A DNA stretch of 64,000 nt from the NCBI GenBank assembly GCA_022410635.1, contig JAJVDF010000416.1, positions 90,003-154,002 of the forward strand, in the 5' to 3' direction. A program made the translations under genes and the position numbers. This DNA is from Tretioscincus oriximinensis (lineage: Eukaryota; Chordata; Lepidosauria; Squamata; Gymnophthalmidae). The notes under the pieces are model-generated. The model had not been told where the DNA came from, made no database searches, and worked only from the letters and a program-made list of their open reading frames with translations. Positions 1 to 11,557 of the stretch are shown here, piece by piece. Position 1 is the first letter of the stretch, and every line of letters starts with the position of its first letter.

Positions 1-296
1 TACATGTTTGTTTACATTCTCAAAGAATTCTAGCAAGTTGGTAAGGCATGATTTACCTTTGCTAAAGCCATGCTGAGTTTCATTCAGCAATGCATGCTTC
101 TCCATGTGTTTAGTAATTTTGTCCTTAATTAAGGTTTCCAACACTTTACCTGGAATTGATGTTAAACTGATTGGTCTATAATTTCCGGGATCACCCCGGG
201 ATCCTTTTTTGAAGATTGGTGTTACATTAGCTACCTTCCAATCTATTGGTACTATGCCTGATCTTAAGGAAAGATTAAATATTTTGGTTAGACAAG
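1..296 (-). mobile_element. CR1-like LINE reverse transcriptase fragment
   Basis: Read on the minus strand, this stretch is open and encodes part of a non-LTR retrotransposon reverse transcriptase. Recognisable blocks, in order, are PIDWKVANVTPIFKKG, DPGNYRPISLTS, KVLETLIKDKI and THMEK-like residues before QHGF. These are the finger/palm motifs of CR1/L3-clade ORF2. The frame has no stop in the part visible, although the catalytic YxDD box would lie beyond the left edge. It is a fragment cut by the window boundary, so its full length cannot be judged. The clade (CR1 rather than L2) is inferred from the NVTPIFKKG...NYRPISLTS style. Confidence 0.85.
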
Positions 297-394
297 GTTA
301 TAACAAGCGAGAACACAGCAGTAGTTTCTAGTGACTGTTGCAAAAATTCTTGGACTGCACTATCCCGAGATTAGCAAGCGATATTACGGAACTG

Positions 395-512
395 GGGCAC
401 TGATCACATAATATACAGGTTTGGTGTGCACAGACACGTGATTGCTATATTCTGGAATATAGCTTTGTAGTGGTTTTTAAGTCGTCATGTGCATGCAGCC
501 TAACTTACTACT
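395..512. repeat. Fragment of palindromic small DNA transposon
   Basis: This contains a short palindrome (GCTATATTCTGGAATATAGC) and ends in GTGCATGCAGCCTAA. The element at 8033-8589 has the same internal palindrome type and a related end. It looks like one half of a copy. The boundaries are uncertain. Confidence 0.35.
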
Positions 513-702
513 AGTTTCCCTGGGTTAAAACTTGATTTGGGAAAATATCAATCGTATGGGTGCTCCAGGATTACTATAGAAAGTTTAAGTCCACAAGATT
601 AACAATGACCCAGCAAAAAACACATATGCTTATAAATTATAATTAACACCATATGGTAGAGGCTTAGACCTGAAACAAATCTACGTAGATGAGCAATTAA
701 TA

Positions 703-858
703 TCTTTGGCTCTGTCTCCACAAAACCTTATTCTGGGTTATATCTTGGAATAGGAGCCTGCCATCTACATACGAGTGCAAACTATGGCAGGCCCCAAATG
801 ACCAAACTGTATATTGAGATATAACTCAGAATAAGGCTCAGTGAGGACAGGGCCTTTT
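703..858. repeat. Palindromic MITE, family A (AGAATAAGG type)
   Basis: The two ends are inverted repeats: CTTATTCTGGG near 730 and CTCAGAATAAGG near 828, followed by the outer GGACAGGGCC. The interior holds GGAGCCTGCCATCTACAT and TATGGCAGGCCCC. The same layout recurs near 22774, 28125, 36024, 45124, 46449 and 47838. It has no coding capacity and is inferred to be a non-autonomous DNA transposon. Confidence 0.55.
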
Positions 859-1649
859 TTATTGTCTAAAATGCCTATTTGCACAGATAACACAGATCTG
901 AAAAACAGGCATAGTCAATTCACACTTGACTAGCAGAATTAATAATTTGTGTGTGTAATTTTTTCCCATCCATTATTAGATATCCAGTATTATATTATAT
1001 TAAAGTTTAGCTAGGTAAAAACATCTGGTATATTGACTGCCTCCATCTAGCCTGCAAATTGGCCCAGAGTTGGTTAAATCACATTCTGCTGGTAAATTGC
1101 AGCTAATAAGACCAAGAGTGCTGACCATTCTTCTAACTTGCAACATTCATGGATGATGACAAAGGGGTGACTTACTTGTGGGAAATTGGGTCATTTTCTG
1201 CACACAATTATTATGTGACTGGTATAAAATAGATTCTGTGGCTATTTCTGTTCATCACTTAAGCTCCCCCCCTCTTCCAGGCAAACTATTTAAATCCAGA
1301 ATTTATTTTGAATTTGGAATAATCCAATTGTCTGTCTAGCTTCAACTTTCTGTGTTACCATAGCAAGGAGCTGATATATCCATAGGGAGTTGTATTCCTG
1401 CTCCATTGCATGCCCAAGAATATGCGTGAGCCTCCCAATAGGTTGCTCTTCCCCATCCCTCATACGTCTGAACTCCAGTACACATGTCTTGCCTTGAATA
1501 TCAGCAAAGTGCACATGCCTTGCCTCAAATCTCGGTTGAATTGTCACCTTTATTACCTTAATTCTTTCAGGGGAAAAAGAAGCCTGTTCCGATAGTAGCT
1601 TGTAACGACTATCAGGAAAACCTGGGGCAATGGGGCTTTTTAGAAAATG
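859..1649. other. Intergenic DNA, nothing recognised
   Basis: AT-rich unique-looking DNA. The short ORFs on both strands near 1290-1595 overlap each other, lack splice context and resemble no family I know. No RNA gene or clear repeat was seen. Confidence 0.4.
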
Positions 1650-2335
1650 TGTCGGGTTTCTCTGTTAGAATATATTAATTGGCATAATATATTTTGATAT
1701 AAAAACACACAAGAATTGGTCTCCTAAAGTACAGGCCTAAAATCTGCAAAAGTTTTGGGAAAATTCCAGCCCAGGTTGTTGCAAGAGAACTAATCTCCCT
1801 TCCTGCCCTGAAGCTACTCCCCGCTGTGCCATGTTTACCTGCACCCATTATCTCTAGGTGCATTCATTATCTCAGGAGCTTTGGCTTAATGACATTAATC
1901 AACTGCCTGATGGCCCTGAGGAAGTTCTGGCTATCTCCTCTCCAGGAGGTCACAGGTCCTGAAAGCTGCAGAAATCAATCTTGTTCCACCCAAACCATTC
2001 CCATATTTGGAGTTTCCTGACACATGCTGCACCCCTTGGAAGGAGGGAGAAACGTCACCACTTCTGGTCCGCCCCAAACCACTCCTTCGGAACACCCATT
2101 CTCTGACGTCTGTTTTCTTGTACACGCCTTCTGATCTCATGTCAATAAAAACCTGCGCACAAGGGTGCTCTGGAGGTTCCATACCCACNTGGGCCTCCTA
2201 GATCTTGCCTCTTGATCTAAGCTTATGGCCTCTGCCTGAGTTCCTTGATGGGAGTCAGAATCTACACATAACTGTATCCTGATGATCAGCTGCTTCTGAT
2301 GTGCTGGTACCTAATAACGTGGTAGCAAACCCCGA
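1650..2335 (+). mobile_element. Solo LTR of an endogenous retroelement (copy 1)
   Basis: The stretch starts TGTCGGGTTTCTCTGTTAG and ends near GTAGCAAACCCCGA, so the ends form a short inverted repeat (TGTCGGG...CCCCGA). A polyadenylation signal AATAAA at 2144-2149 lies about three quarters of the way along, as in a plus-strand LTR with U3, R and U5. A second copy with the same start, order and end is at 3096-3803. No gag, pol or env reading frame lies between or beside them and I see no primer-binding site, so these look like solo LTRs rather than one provirus. The exact target duplication could not be settled. Confidence 0.72.
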
Positions 2336-3095
2336 TTAAAAATGGATTGCTGAAACTGCATGAGCACATGAGGCAGGTTCGCCTTGATGTAACTACCATA
2401 GCTGTAGAAATATCTCATCTGGACCTTAATTGCACTACACAGGAAAGGCCTGAAAAGTGGGAGGTGGTGCCAGATGTGTATACATTGCACTTCCAAGCCA
2501 AGCAGCAGACTGGCTCAATACACTCCATAATGCATCACTTCAGGTGGCCACGAGGCAGCTGTTTTCTCATCTGTTTCTATTCTTTTTTGTCTCCCCCCTT
2601 CTTTTCCTGAAATATTTTAAAATCTCCCCTTCGTCCCCTGCTTCTTTTTCCTTTTTAGAATGCTCCTATGTTTTCTAAGTCTATGTCTCACTGCCTCTTT
2701 TTCAATCATTTTCCTCTCTTCCCCACTCTGTTTTGCAGCATTTTATCTCCCCCTTTCCACTGATGTTCCTGTTTTCCTCTTTTTTGTACACACAGAAGAA
2801 GCCTATTAACACAAAGACCCACATGTGATCCCCATTCAGTTATATGTATATACATTGTCCCCTGAGTGGAGAGAGGCACAGAATTCATTCCCACAACGCT
2901 GTGGGAGACAATTATGAGTAAGGCATACTTTGTTAAACAGCCCACAAAGCTGCTGAGTGGAATTATTTAAATGTCAAAAGCAGCTACAACCATGCCTCTG
3001 TGCTGTGATTGCGAGAAACACAAACAACCACTTCATGTTGAAGAGCAGGTTAACTACTGAATGATCATGTGAAGATACAATATGTGCAGCTAACG
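2336..3095. other. Sequence between two LTR copies, no gene
   Basis: This 760-bp spacer has no retroviral coding blocks, no obvious primer-binding site after the left LTR and no purine tract before the right LTR. It holds C/T-rich stretches around 2570-2790. It is therefore read as ordinary intergenic DNA between two solo LTRs. Confidence 0.45.
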
Positions 3096-3803
3096 TGTCG
3101 GGGTTCTCTATTAGGAATATATTAATTGGCATAATATATTTTGATATAAAATGTACAAGCATTGGTCTCTAGATGCACAGGCCTCACTTTTGCAAAAATT
3201 TCTGGGAATTTTCCAGGCCTGGGTGTTGCAAAAGAATTAATCTCTCTNCCNGCCCTGAGGCTTCACCCTGCTGTGCCTTGTTTACCTGCACCCATTATCT
3301 CTGGGAGCATTCATTGACTCAGAAGCTTTGGCTTGATGGGATTAATCAACTGCCTAATCGCTCTGAGGAAGCTCTGACTATCACCTTTCCAGGAGGTGAA
3401 TGACCGGTCACAGGTCCTGAAAGCTGCAGAGATCAATCTTGTTCCACCCAAACCATGCCCATATTTGGAGTTTCCTGACACAGGCTGCACCCCTGGGGAG
3501 GAGGGAAAAATGTCACACAGGTGTCACCACCTCTGGTCCGCCCCAAACCACACCTTCNGAACACCCAGTCTCTGACATCACTTTTCTGGTACACGCCTTC
3601 TGATTGTATGTCAATAAAAACCTGTGCACGAGGTTGTTCAGGAGGTTCCTACCCACGTGGGCCTCCTAGTTCTTGCCTCTTGGTCTAAGCTTATGGCTTC
3701 TGAGTGAGTTCCTTNATGGGAGTCAGAATCTACATGTAACCATATCCTGATGATCAGCTGCTTCAGATGTGCTGGTACCTAATAACATGGTAGCAACCCC
3801 CCG
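3096..3803 (+). mobile_element. Solo LTR of an endogenous retroelement (copy 2)
   Basis: Same family and orientation as 1650-2335. It starts TGTCGGGGTTCTCTATTAGG, shares the central blocks (Pu-rich GGGAGGAGGG, CATATTTGGAGTTTCCTGAC) and has AATAAA near 3613. It carries a small insertion relative to copy 1 near 3510 (CACAGGTGTCACC) and several single N bases that can be predicted from copy 1. The moderate divergence between copies argues for independent old insertions. Confidence 0.72.
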
Positions 3804-4037
3804 TTACTATTTGAGGACTATTAAAAATAAGGAACATACTATATGCCCACTTTATATATTTACATTTCTATACTGCCCTCTACCCAATATAGTTACAGTT
3901 CTATTTGTTCCTGGCAGACATCTCTATCATAAGACTACAGATTGAGATCATATACATTTTTAATTCATCTTTAGTCCTGAACAATAAGACTGAAAACCAG
4001 AAAACATTTTATTTCCTGTTTTTACTTTTTTTTAAAA

Positions 4038-4097
4038 TCCGGTCTTCAGAACTGAAGATAGTTTAAAAGGATGTGTGTGACCACAGCCACAGTGAGT
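4038..4097 (+). repeat. Half copy of MITE family C (TCTTCAG/CTGAAGA type)
   Basis: This contains GGTCTTCAGAACTGAAGATA, then GTTTAAAAG and a GTGTGACCACAGCC end. Fuller copies of this inverted-repeat family are near 26050, 38376, 41868, 50577, 56078 and 58975, where the end reads TGTGACCAGGGCC. Confidence 0.4.
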
Positions 4098-4211
4098 TCT
4101 ACACTGACTCAACCCAGCATTGATCCCTAAAATAAGAGCTCGATTTGCCTCATAGCAGTCTTCCACAGTTTCCTCAAAATCAAAATAATCTTTAATTTGC
4201 TTATTTCAGTT

Positions 4212-4624
4212 GTGGGGCATGGACGCCATTTTCAGAGTACACTGGGGTGCCATAGGGAGTTGAGGTAAGGTTTTACTTGTTCTCTGGCACTGCTTGAATT
4301 TTGCATTGAGGACAGCCATCGTGGGGGAGATTCTGCTGAAGGAAAAGATGACAGAGCCAGATGCTCTGCTTCCACACTCATGCCAGGCCAACCAATTCTG
4401 AAGTAAATGAAGCTGTGCCTGGCACAAGTTTGGAAGCAGAGCATCTGNCTCTGCTCTCTTTCCTTCTGAAGAATCACATGGTGGCTGACTCCACAGCACT
4501 CCACTGTGCACATGAGTGGCCAACTCTTGACACAAAATTCAAACAGTGGTGGAGAACAGGTAAGAAAACTTTGCCTGAACTTTCTAGGGTGCCTCAGTGC
4601 ACACTGAAAATGGCATCCACACAC
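4212..4624. repeat. Foldback (inverted-repeat) element, about 410 bp
   Basis: The left arm begins GGACGCCATTTTCAGAGTAC and the right arm ends with the near reverse complement GTGCACACTGAAAATGGCATCC. Inner blocks pair as well: GCCAGATGCTCTGCTTCCA near 4355 with TGGAAGCAGAGCATCTGNCT near 4430. The centre is near 4410. It has no coding capacity and is inferred to be a non-autonomous DNA transposon unrelated to family B. Confidence 0.6.
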
Positions 4625-4734
4625 CTTGCTGGGCTATTTATAATTCAAGTATCAGTTACAAGAATTCTGCTGTTTGCAGAAAAGAAATTAATGTGAATTA
4701 GGGCTCTTCCCCACTTCATGTTTTGTCTCTCTAA

Positions 4735-5004
4735 TTCTTTTAAAACATGTTGGTGACCTGCCCCACCTAGCTTAAGTTTCCATGCTGCTCCAACACATTA
4801 CCTAGCAATCTTGTCACATGANAAGCCCCATAAGGCATTNCTGCACTTGCCTTACTATAAATTCCCAGAATTCTTTGTGAGCCAAGAACCAGTTAAATTT
4901 TACATGGAGCCTCAAAGTCTCATGTGAATTTCTGAATGTCATTTGCTGAATGACTCCACAAAGGGTTTTTTTGGATTATAGAAATGTCCACTGTTGAATT
5001 GCAC
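4735..5004 (+). repeat. Unclassified interspersed repeat (copy 1)
   Basis: Blocks here recur in the same order at about 40960-41270: CTAGCAATCT, GCACTTGCCTTACTATAA, CCAGAATTCT, a GAGCCAA...TTTTACATG block and TGTTGAATTGCACAAACT. The two copies diverge by substitutions and small indels. There is no coding capacity, and I cannot assign a class. Confidence 0.5.
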
Positions 5005-5363
5005 AAACTGGGGAAATTAATATTCATGCTAATTTGCATATTCATAAATAGGCAAATCATCCATCAACATGCATATCTCTCTGAAATTTCTGCCGCAAAA
5101 CCCATGGAGCATGCAAGTCTTTTAATGTGTATGAGAATTTTTGGAGTGTGTGAAAAATTTGCATTTTTTATTTTTTACTGAGAATGCCTTCAGGAGCTGG
5201 CCCTGGTTGCCAGAGTCCCCTAGTGGTGGTGCAGTGAATTTTTTTNNAAAAAATTCCTTAGCAAAAAACAGGGAAATCGCTACCCACCCCCTGCCCCCAA
5301 GAGTGTGTGGTAGACATCCCAAAACCGGGGTTTCCCCCAAAAAAGGGGTCATCTCGTCAGCCT
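5005..5363. mobile_element. hAT-type element, family B long form, 3' part
   Basis: The right end reads GGGGTCATCTCGTCAGCCTA, matching the family B terminus. Interior blocks are shared with the long copies at 14591, 30993 and 35731: the octamer-like AATTTGCATATTCAT, GCCTTCAGGAGCTGG and CCCCTAGTGGTGGTGCAGTG. The left terminus is missing and the element abuts the repeat at 4735-5004. Short ORFs on both strands here are repeat readings, not genes. Confidence 0.6.
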
Positions 5364-6239
5364 AGTATATAATAATAAAGGTTCCCATTCTGAAATATCA
5401 TTGCGAACAAGGCCTAGTGAAGAAAGGGCATTACACAACTGCTTTCTTGACCAAGGTACTAAGTAAAGCAATGTTTATGCTGTATGCATTAAAAATAAAA
5501 CACCAAAATTTGCACTTGTCACAACAAAAAGACAAGTGGAACAACACACTCGGAATGAACAAATAAAAGAAACATTATCATTAAAAACAGTGGCATGTGG
5601 TGTGCTTTTTCCTTCTAAGCACTGTTTGCATAATTCCCCTTATTAAATTCGTTAAGTACTATATATAACCTATTAATATAATGGTTGAGTCTAAATGAAA
5701 AAGTATGAACAGAAACCGAACAGAATTGAATAACAAATTATTACAGAACACTGCTGAGTNTGGTCTGTGAGAACAGGACTTTATCACACTTCACCTCAGA
5801 GGATAGTTACTAAGAACTATTTCCATCCCCTGGCTGGCAGGAACCCTTTTTGCTTTCTGCGCAGCTGTGGATGGTGACTGGATTTTTGGGTGGGTACAAA
5901 AGGTATATAGAGGAANAGATGCAGGAGTTTTCCTGTCATTCCAAGGTACTTTTCACACAGCTTCAGATATCCATTCATCCCTGGAATGAGGCTTTCTGTG
6001 GGGAGGGAGATCAAACACCCACTACACAAATCCTGTTCTCTTTTATAGTGCAAATGTGACACACAGACACCATCTGGCTCATTGGAATGTTAGTATGTGC
6101 AGCACTTCTGTCCCTGACTCAAGCAGCTCTGGGCAAAGAAGGAATGCACTGGGCAAAGGTACCTCCTGCCTTACTTCAATNGGTGGTGGGAGGTGTCCAA
6201 GAATCCCATACATTTTATCAGATTATCCAGACTTGTACA
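5364..6239. other. Intergenic DNA, nothing recognised
   Basis: AT-rich DNA with no convincing exon. The overlapping small ORFs near 5817-6062 on opposite strands are not supported by any motif or splice context. Confidence 0.4.
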
Positions 6240-6430
6240 AGGTACGAGTTATTGTACACCAATGCCCAAGAATTCCAGGCCCTGCTTCCAGAAAGGCAGG
6301 AAGTGATATTACAAATGATGTCACTACAGGCCTCTGCTTCTGGGAATGGCTCCCTGACATGAAGCTACTTCGGCTCCCACCCCAGGAAGTGATTTCAAAG
6401 AATTTCTCGCAAGCTTTGTGCGTGCGTAAG
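6240..6430. repeat. Repeat carrying GGAAGTGAT/TGATGTCA motifs
   Basis: The stretch contains CAGGAAGTGATATTACAAATGA, then TGATGTCACT and a second CAGGAAGTGATTTC. Similar clusters are at 7100-7200 and 32040-32190. The arrangement of ETS-like (GGAAGT) and CRE-like (TGATGTCA) words within an interspersed repeat is seen directly. Any regulatory use is not shown. Confidence 0.45.
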
Positions 6431-7084
6431 AATGAAAAATCTTGAACATTTTGGGGCTCTAGGGCAAGATTTCCACCCAGAAAACTCCCAGTTCTGGATG
6501 TGGTGCTTCTGTTGCCTGCTCCTTCAGTCCCGGAAGCATGGAGATCATGGCATAAAGGGGTGTCATGCAACCTCAGGAGTAGCAGCTGGCCAACTACAGT
6601 GGCAGTGGCACTGTGTAATGCTCCTTGGCTTTTCCAGCTTCAGGCAGAGGCTGTAATGGAAGAGAAAAAAAATCAGTAAATTTTAAAAATCAACTTGCAA
6701 AACATTTTTAAAAAAAAATCATATTTGCATGCCCACGAATCTGGGATTTAATACCACACCTCAGTATCCAGGAGTACCCCGATCATTTCCAGGTTATTAG
6801 CCAACTATTGGACTCCCCCGGAATTTCCTGGGTTTTTTGTAGGCAGTAGAACACAGCTGATGTTAATCCTTCAGTCAGGTTGCCATGTAATCAGCTGTAT
6901 TTTTACTTTTGAATAAATAAAAAAGAAAACTCTAGTGTGCTCAATTACAGTGCCATGAGTAATATGCGAATCATGTGTGCTTTATTAGAAAATTCACCCT
7001 CATATGGCATATAAATTCTCCTGGAGCAATGCATAAGGGAATTTGCCTTACCCCATTTCTTGGATAATTAGGATTAGCCANTAA

Positions 7085-7205
7085 ATGAGCCCTCCTCCCA
7101 GAAAGGGAACCCTGGGTGCCTGAAGTGCCATCACAAATGATGTCACTCCCAACCTCTGCTTCNGGAAAGGGCACCTGGTGTGACATCACTTCCGGTCCTG
7201 CCCCA
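7085..7205. repeat. Repeat carrying ACTTCCGG/TGATGTCA motifs
   Basis: Here CCCAGAAAGGGAACCCTGG is followed by CACAAATGATGTCACT and TGACATCACTTCCGG. It is the same motif set as 6240-6430 and 32040-32190, in a different order. Confidence 0.45.
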
Positions 7206-8032
7206 TAAACGATGCCACCAAATTTTGCATTCGCACGATGAACCGGGTGTATGATTGCTGGCCTAAATACTCCNGGCACTGTTCCAATAATTGGCTGATT
7301 ATACAGAAAACCAGAAGATAACCTGTTTGAGCTGGAATACATCAAAATTGAAAGGTCAGGTAGCCTAATTTCCTTTTGAGTGCCAGGCCAGAACTGGAGA
7401 GGTCACAATTTTTTTGCCACAGAAAAAGAAGTTGGTGGGTTTATTCCAACACTGAAGGCCTTTACTAATTTTGCACCAAACAATATTGATATTAATAAAT
7501 TACTTTTTTACAGTTTTATACACATACGTTTTCTATGTTTTTTATANAAATACTGTCCTTCAACTATTTGTTGTTTATTTAAGAACTAGTACATCTATAT
7601 GTCTGTAATTGGATTTTTAGTGTACAAATAATAACTCTAATTTATGGGATTTAATTTAAGAACAGACATTTTATATTAAAGTTACTGAATCTCATTATTG
7701 CTTCAAGAATTCAAGTTAGAACATTTTGCATAAACTGAAAATCATCTACACATACACANTAGGAATAATATTTTCTTAAAAATTGGATAGCCTTGAAAAG
7801 GATTATGAATTTTTCACTTACAAAGGGTTCCAAAATTAATATGAGCAGAGGAGTCAAAAAAGGGCATCCTTCTTTGATACTCTTAGTTACTGGAAATCAT
7901 TCTGTTATTTCATTATCCATGTTGTGCAAATTAATACATATTATGTACTACTGACAGATGTTTGAGGTCCAATTGAAGAGTTTTGAGAATTTCTAACTAG
8001 CAGTGAATTGAATCACGTGCTTTAAGTAAGTC
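7206..8032. other. AT-rich intergenic DNA, nothing recognised
   Basis: No exon, RNA gene or clear repeat could be supported here. Confidence 0.4.
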
Positions 8033-8589
8033 TAACGCTGNGTTCACACAAGATAAAAACTGGAATATAGCTATATTCCAGAACATAGCAATAGCGTGTC
8101 CGTTCACACCATGAAGCTATATTCCAGAATATACAATGGCATGTCTGTGCACACGTATACTTGAATTCTTGTGATCNGCATCCAGCTGTGCCCTCCTTCC
8201 AGCCAGCCCTCCGGCTGCTTTCAGGGGCTGCTGCCTGAAGATCAAATGGTTCGGTTGAGGCGAGGAGGAGGTGAGGAGGTTGACAGGACGTCTGTCAATG
8301 TTCCCCTTCATTTCGCTGAGCTGATCTCCAGGCAGCAGCCCCAAAAGCAGGCGGAGGGCTGGCTGGAAGGAGGGCACAGCCAAAGCAACACTGCGGGGCC
8401 GGCTGCGTGTCACGAGAANCCTTTTCCTAAGCCCAGGCTGCCCTCCATCTGCTTTCAGAGGCTCCTGCCTGGAGATCAGCTTGGTGAAANGAAGGAGAAC
8501 ATTGACAGACATCCTGTCAACCTCCCCACCTCCTCTTCCTTGCCTCAGCCGAATCATTTGACAGCAATGATGTCCTGCACGCAGCCTTA
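8033..8589. mobile_element. Compound foldback MITE, 557 bp
   Basis: The ends are imperfect inverted repeats (TAACGCTGNGTTCAC and the reverse complement of GTGCACGCAGCCTTA type). Inside, an arm near 8185-8250 (GTGCCCTCCTTCCAGCC) pairs with 8319-8381 (GGCTGGAAGGAGGGCAC). A third copy of the same arm follows near 8440-8485, and a second pair (GACAGGACGTCTGTCAATG near 8282, CATTGACAGACATCCTGTC near 8500) overlaps the first. The region is GC-rich against AT-rich flanks. Two ORFs of about 140 codons on opposite strands are a by-product of the palindrome. Class is uncertain and no matching 8-bp duplication was found. Confidence 0.6.
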
Positions 8590-9790
8590 GGGTTCACTGG
8601 TTAAAAGATTTGAGACTGAATCCTTGAGGAAGGGTATGTTTCATTAGAGCTCAGAAAAGGCCTGGTTCATTAGAATCTAAAAATAAGAAGCTATGGGTGC
8701 ATCCACACAAGATTTTGNTACGCTATTATGTGACTAACACTGTTTGGAAAAACTCATGGCATATAGATTGCTTGATATTTATTTATATCACATTATTTTT
8801 AACTAGTGGGCTCTTTTAACTAATTTTGAGCTCTTCAGCACCATGCAGCTGGGTCTTTGACTCTAATTACTGCGCCGCGCGCCAACAAGCAGAAATCAGT
8901 GATCATTAGAACTGCTTATTGGCATGTGGTGCAGTATTTATGTCAGAGACACAGCCACACAGTGCTGAGGAGCTTAAAACAAGGTAAAAAAAACCTGGCT
9001 GGAGGGCCCACGTTGTATATCTGCCTCAGAACCCCCCAAAGCCAAGCATCACTAGTGCTTCCTGTTTTTCCATCCTAATAGCCATTGATATACCAGTGCC
9101 CTAAATTCTTAATTTTAGTTTAGAGTGACACAAGTTTGGATACACGTGATTCTACATCTTGTANGATTTGGGTTTTTGTTTTTTAAGATTAGATTTGGCA
9201 GACAGATACTATCTAGAGGAGGATAAAAGTAGTTCATGCAAGTTTACGGTAGGTTTACCTTCTCTTTTGGTATTATGAACTTTGGGAATCCATCAGTAAT
9301 GGAGTAAAATGAGCTACAAAATTATGCAAAAGGGATTTATGCACAGTGAAAAAAAACTTTCCTAACATTGCCTGGCTGATGAAAAGGTAATTTTCTCTCT
9401 GCTTTGTCCTTGCATAAGACGATTGTCTCATGAACTAATGGACTGTTAAATTAACAATTAGGCATTTTCTTTTTCTCCTATCAAAGAAGAGCAAAGTTTT
9501 CTTTGTATTCCTTGTGGTTGTTGTTTTTATTATTCNTATTTGTATTTGTATTGTTTGTTTGTATTACGGACTGCTTACTCAAATAAGGAAAGAGAAAAAT
9601 CTGAGCGTATTGTTTTTCTGCCTAAATTAAGGAAGGTACCAGTGTCCATTTAAAGGAATACATCTTCTGCTGTTATTGACTTTCACTGAGAAACTTCATT
9701 GGAGAGAAGAGCAAAGCTTATCAGATAAAGGCAGCTCAACAGTGCAACAACATTAATTTATGTAAAAATAAAATAAAATTAACAAGTGCA
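8590..9790. other. Intergenic DNA, nothing recognised
   Basis: No exon or classifiable repeat was seen. A GCGCCGCGCGCC patch near 8870 is an isolated GC-rich spot. Near 8695 a GGTGCATCCACACAAGA fragment resembles MITE ends elsewhere in the window. Confidence 0.35.
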
Positions 9791-9793
9791 GCT

Positions 9794-10568
9794 TGTGGCA
9801 ACCCCTACTTGAGGGCCCCACGATTAGATGACCCTCCCAGCTAGGGGTACAACAATATCCACCTTGTTGCCCAATCCAGCACCGACTACTTGGAGCAACA
9901 GTAATATCCTCAGGGCTTTACAAGGCCTCTGCGTTTACCTCAGTGATGGGGCTTTATTCCCAGCCCCCACCAGTAGCTGCTTATTTAGTGTTGTTACAGA
10001 AACAAAAGAGATATTTGAATTGAAACAACAAGTTTATTATTTACAAATAAGAAATAGAAAGAAGATAAGAATAATAAAGTTTCGGCTTTTATAAAGTAAG
10101 CCTGACTCAAGCTCAAACTCCAAGCGAGAGCAACCTTTGTTTCCAGAAATTAAAGCCAACTGGCACAATATCTATTTATTTGTTTTAGCCCCAAGTCAAG
10201 CTCAGCTTTACTCCTTCAGGCCACCATACACTTCCACCCCCTCCCTCTGAGGCAGATCAGAAGCAGACCCCTCTGTCCACTTGCTACACCACAAGTCTCT
10301 CCGACAGAAAGGCCCCTAGCCCTAGTCAGCTTCCCTTTTATCTGCTGACCAGCTGGCTACTCGAGACCCCATTGGCTGGCTCCTCCAGCCATGCCCCCTC
10401 CCAAACCGGGATTCAGGAAGCCACACCCCTGCCCAGGCCTGCTCTTCCCCCCTCCCTCTGGGATATCTGGTAAGTTTATAAAAGAAATACAAACCTTTAA
10501 AATGGAGCTTATAATACTTACAGCACCTGGTTAAATTGCTTCTTTTTACACTCCTTAAAGGTGCAACA
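9794..10568 (-). mobile_element. Probable LTR, minus strand
   Basis: On the plus strand this begins TGTGGCAACCCCT and ends AAAGGTGCAACA, so the minus-strand reading starts TGTTGCACC and ends GGTTGCCACA, the TG...CA form of an LTR. Around 10030 the plus strand has AACAAGTTTATTATTTAC, an A/T-rich block that on the minus strand could serve as a polyadenylation region. Composition is C-rich and unlike its flanks. No internal retroviral coding is adjacent and the target duplication is unclear (a GTGCA repeat lies just outside both ends). It could instead be another repeat class. Confidence 0.4.
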
Positions 10569-11549
10569 AACCTGCCCTTCTTTTATTTGATCTCTAATGA
10601 GGACAACTTCTCTCCCCATGTGCAATGATGACACACNCATTCGTGAAGTGTGCTATATTTCTAATATATAAAAGCTTCCCTCTAAACAAGGTTCCTCTGC
10701 ATTTTGTCTCATAATTGTAGTTATAAATGTTTAAGAACCAATTTTCTCTTACTGTTTAGCTGTTTTAAATGAAAGCAACAAATCCAGGCTAAATAATACA
10801 CCAAATGGGATAGTGTTGTGTTTTTTGCAAGTGCTTGTCACAGAGCAGCAGAAAGGGAGATCTGGGTAGGTGTATTTGTTTGCTCTCCACCCCTTTTTTG
10901 CAGGCAATACTCTACTCCAGTCCTCGTGCTGTGCAGTTAGCAATTTGCTCTCCTTGAATGAAGAGGCAGGAAGATGTAGGATTTAGAAAATACATTATTG
11001 TTTTATATCCCAGTAACCCTACCCTATTAGTAAAGCAAGTTTGAAGTTAACAAACTTGTGGACTGAATTATTTGGTAACCAGACTGCAACCATTCTCTGC
11101 CATTTAGAAAATCACAAACAACCATATCTTTATCACAACAGATAGTGCTTATTGCCCCNAAAATGGACAAAATCCAGTGATTTAACAATCCTGAGTTGGC
11201 AGTGGAAACAATCATAATAATTTGGCACATTGATATCAAGGACAGCTGAAAGAGTGNAGGGAGATGTAAATATATTTACACACACATCCACTTATTTAGT
11301 CACCGCTTTTAAAAAAAAAAGTGGTTTAGAGCTTTATAAAAATGGTTTTATTTTATACATAGCTCTGAGTCAGTTATGAAGAATGTGATGAAGACTTTTT
11401 AAAATTTGAGTGTTAATCAAGCACCCCAAAACTAATGTGAACTTCATCTGTGTTCATATTATATTTGAAATGTGCCTCAAACCCTTTAAAAGTTGAACAT
11501 GACTTATTATTTGAAGTTAATTGTGCCAGGTGTAACTAATGNAGAGTTA
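10569..11549. other. Intergenic DNA, nothing recognised
   Basis: AT-rich. Small ORFs near 10749 and 11027 (minus strand) lack any family signature. Confidence 0.35.
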
Positions 11550-11557
11550 CCTGTTGT

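Noticed and set aside
2336..3095. Interior of a short provirus between the two LTRs
   Set aside because: No primer-binding site, purine tract or retroviral coding was seen. Two solo LTRs is the simpler reading.
8117..8590. Two ORFs of about 140 codons on opposite strands
   Set aside because: Both read through the arms of a foldback element and mirror each other. There is no family similarity.
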